A stretch of DNA of 7,395 nt from Treponema sp. (GTDB lineage: Bacteria > Spirochaetota > Spirochaetia > Treponematales > Breznakiellaceae). The first letter of the stretch is position 1, and each line of letters opens with the position of its first letter. The stretch lies in assembly GCA_031284195.1 (NCBI GenBank), contig JAITAI010000003.1:1-7395 (forward strand). The letters are read 5' to 3'. Below are positions 6,997-7,395 of this stretch, one piece after another. A program made the position numbers and the translations under genes. A model generated the notes under the pieces. That model ran no database searches, was not told the origin of the DNA, and saw nothing but the letters and a program-made list of their open reading frames with translations.

Positions 6997-7037
6997 TATA
7001 AAGCCTTTATAGGGTTCTATAAGGTGCATTTATAGAA
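6997..7037. repeat. Two adjacent small palindromes
   Basis: TATAAAG and CTTTATA (6997-7011) pair around a single C. Four bases later TTCTATAA (7015-7022) pairs with TTATAGAA (7030-7037) around GGTGCAT. They lie between the two direct-repeat copies. No associated gene or T-run points to a role. Confidence 0.5.
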
Positions 7038-7046
7038 GGCCGTGAA

Positions 7047-7149
7047 TGAACGCTCCTTTTCGCGCAGTATGCGGATAACCTGGAAGGTACCTTTGGATGC
7101 TTCGCATTACTTCGCATCATGCACGGCCTTTTTGCTCAGGGCCGGACTC
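7047..7149 (-). repeat. Direct repeat, copy 2 (about 103 bp)
   Basis: This is the second copy of the 6778-6870 repeat, offset by 269 bp. It is about 10 bp longer because CTTCGCAT occurs twice in tandem (near 7091-7117) where copy 1 has a single CTTCGCG. It overlaps the 3' end of the minus-strand gene remnant that runs to the window edge. Confidence 0.7.
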
Positions 7150-7395
7150 ACCGTATATGATGTAATAGGAGATTCGTGATACGGCCCGTGAGGTTTGGGG
7201 GGACTCCTCTCGTTCCCGGGTGAGGGTTTCGTTACCAGAAATGAAGAAGACGGCACCTTTAAAGAAGACGGCCTGAGGGTTGGTATTTTTGTTTTCGATG
7301 GTTATCTGATCCCCATCTGCAAGGTCGATAGTACGGTCATTCTCTCAGGAGATAAGTTGGATTTCCCAGGGAGCGCTTTCATCGGTGCCAGCGCG
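7117..7395 (-). pseudogene. 3' part of a decayed minus-strand gene, possibly SLBB-type polysaccharide-export protein
   Basis: On the minus strand a frame of 93 codons enters from the right edge and is broken by only one internal TGA (plus 7345-7347) before the TGA at 7117-7119. The translation has protein character: APWEIQLIS, then ENDRTIDLADGDQITIENKN, QAVFFKGAVFFISGN and YYIIYGESGPEQKGRA. The L-x-DGD-x-I-x-I followed by a short F-x-GAV stretch recalls SLBB/polysaccharide-export proteins, where such segments form repeated beta-grasp-like domains. This is from memory of the family and is tentative. The internal stop and the later frame disruptions indicate decay. The 5' part lies outside the window, so whether the whole gene is dead cannot be judged here. 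Confidence 0.4.

Larger units (their letters stand above)
6578..7116. other. Degraded non-coding stretch
   Basis: No intact gene is visible on either strand. Short open frames exist (for example minus strand 6717-6908, 63 codons) but have no recognisable motif or convincing ribosome binding site. The stretch holds one copy and part of a second copy of a direct repeat and two small palindromes, listed separately. It looks like eroded former coding DNA, consistent with the decayed genes on both sides. Confidence 0.6.

Overview
The window carries a nitrogenase-like gene cluster of a moderately GC-balanced anaerobic bacterium. It reads left to right as a long tandem hairpin-repeat array, cysK, a nifB-like radical-SAM gene, a NifK-like gene, a NifD-like gene and a heavily decayed nifH, followed by about 0.9 kb of degraded DNA. 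Codon use, the decayed tail and the hairpin array are compatible with a host-associated spirochaete such as a termite-gut Treponema. That is an inference from general knowledge; no taxonomic marker gene is present.

Layout. Bases 1-726 are 31 complete imperfect copies (plus a partial first copy) of a 23-bp unit. Most units can fold into a small hairpin, and two stem types alternate. Bases 727-799 are the leader of cysK. Bases 800-5593 hold four intact, co-directional, well-spaced genes with strong ribosome binding sites, which look like one operon: cysK (316 aa), short nifB (296 aa, no NifX domain), a K-type subunit (446 aa) and a D-type subunit (508 aa). Bases 5640-6491 are a nifH pseudogene that can be followed from its P-loop to its last codon through many frameshifts, two deletions, an insertion and the loss of a cluster-ligand cysteine. 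Bases 6492-7395 contain inverted repeats, a direct repeat of about 100 bp present twice, and the 3' end of a decayed minus-strand gene resembling an SLBB-type polysaccharide-export protein.

How the genes fit together. NifB makes the 8Fe carbide-containing precursor of nitrogenase cofactors. Here it sits with only D-, K- and H-type partners and no NifE/NifN in the window. The same minimal gene content (B, H, D, K) is known for methylthio-alkane reductase (Mar), a nitrogenase-like enzyme that cleaves C-S bonds. The D-type subunit keeps the three P-cluster-type cysteines and the cofactor-ligand cysteine, but has no histidine at the cofactor-histidine position and lacks the Gln and His that N2 reduction needs. 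N2 fixation by this enzyme is therefore unlikely. The adjacent cysteine synthase suggests, as a hypothesis, that the enzyme releases reduced sulfur that CysK captures. The striking point is that the dedicated reductase gene is dead while the catalytic and cofactor genes are intact. Either another NifH-family protein serves them in trans, or the system has only recently begun to decay.
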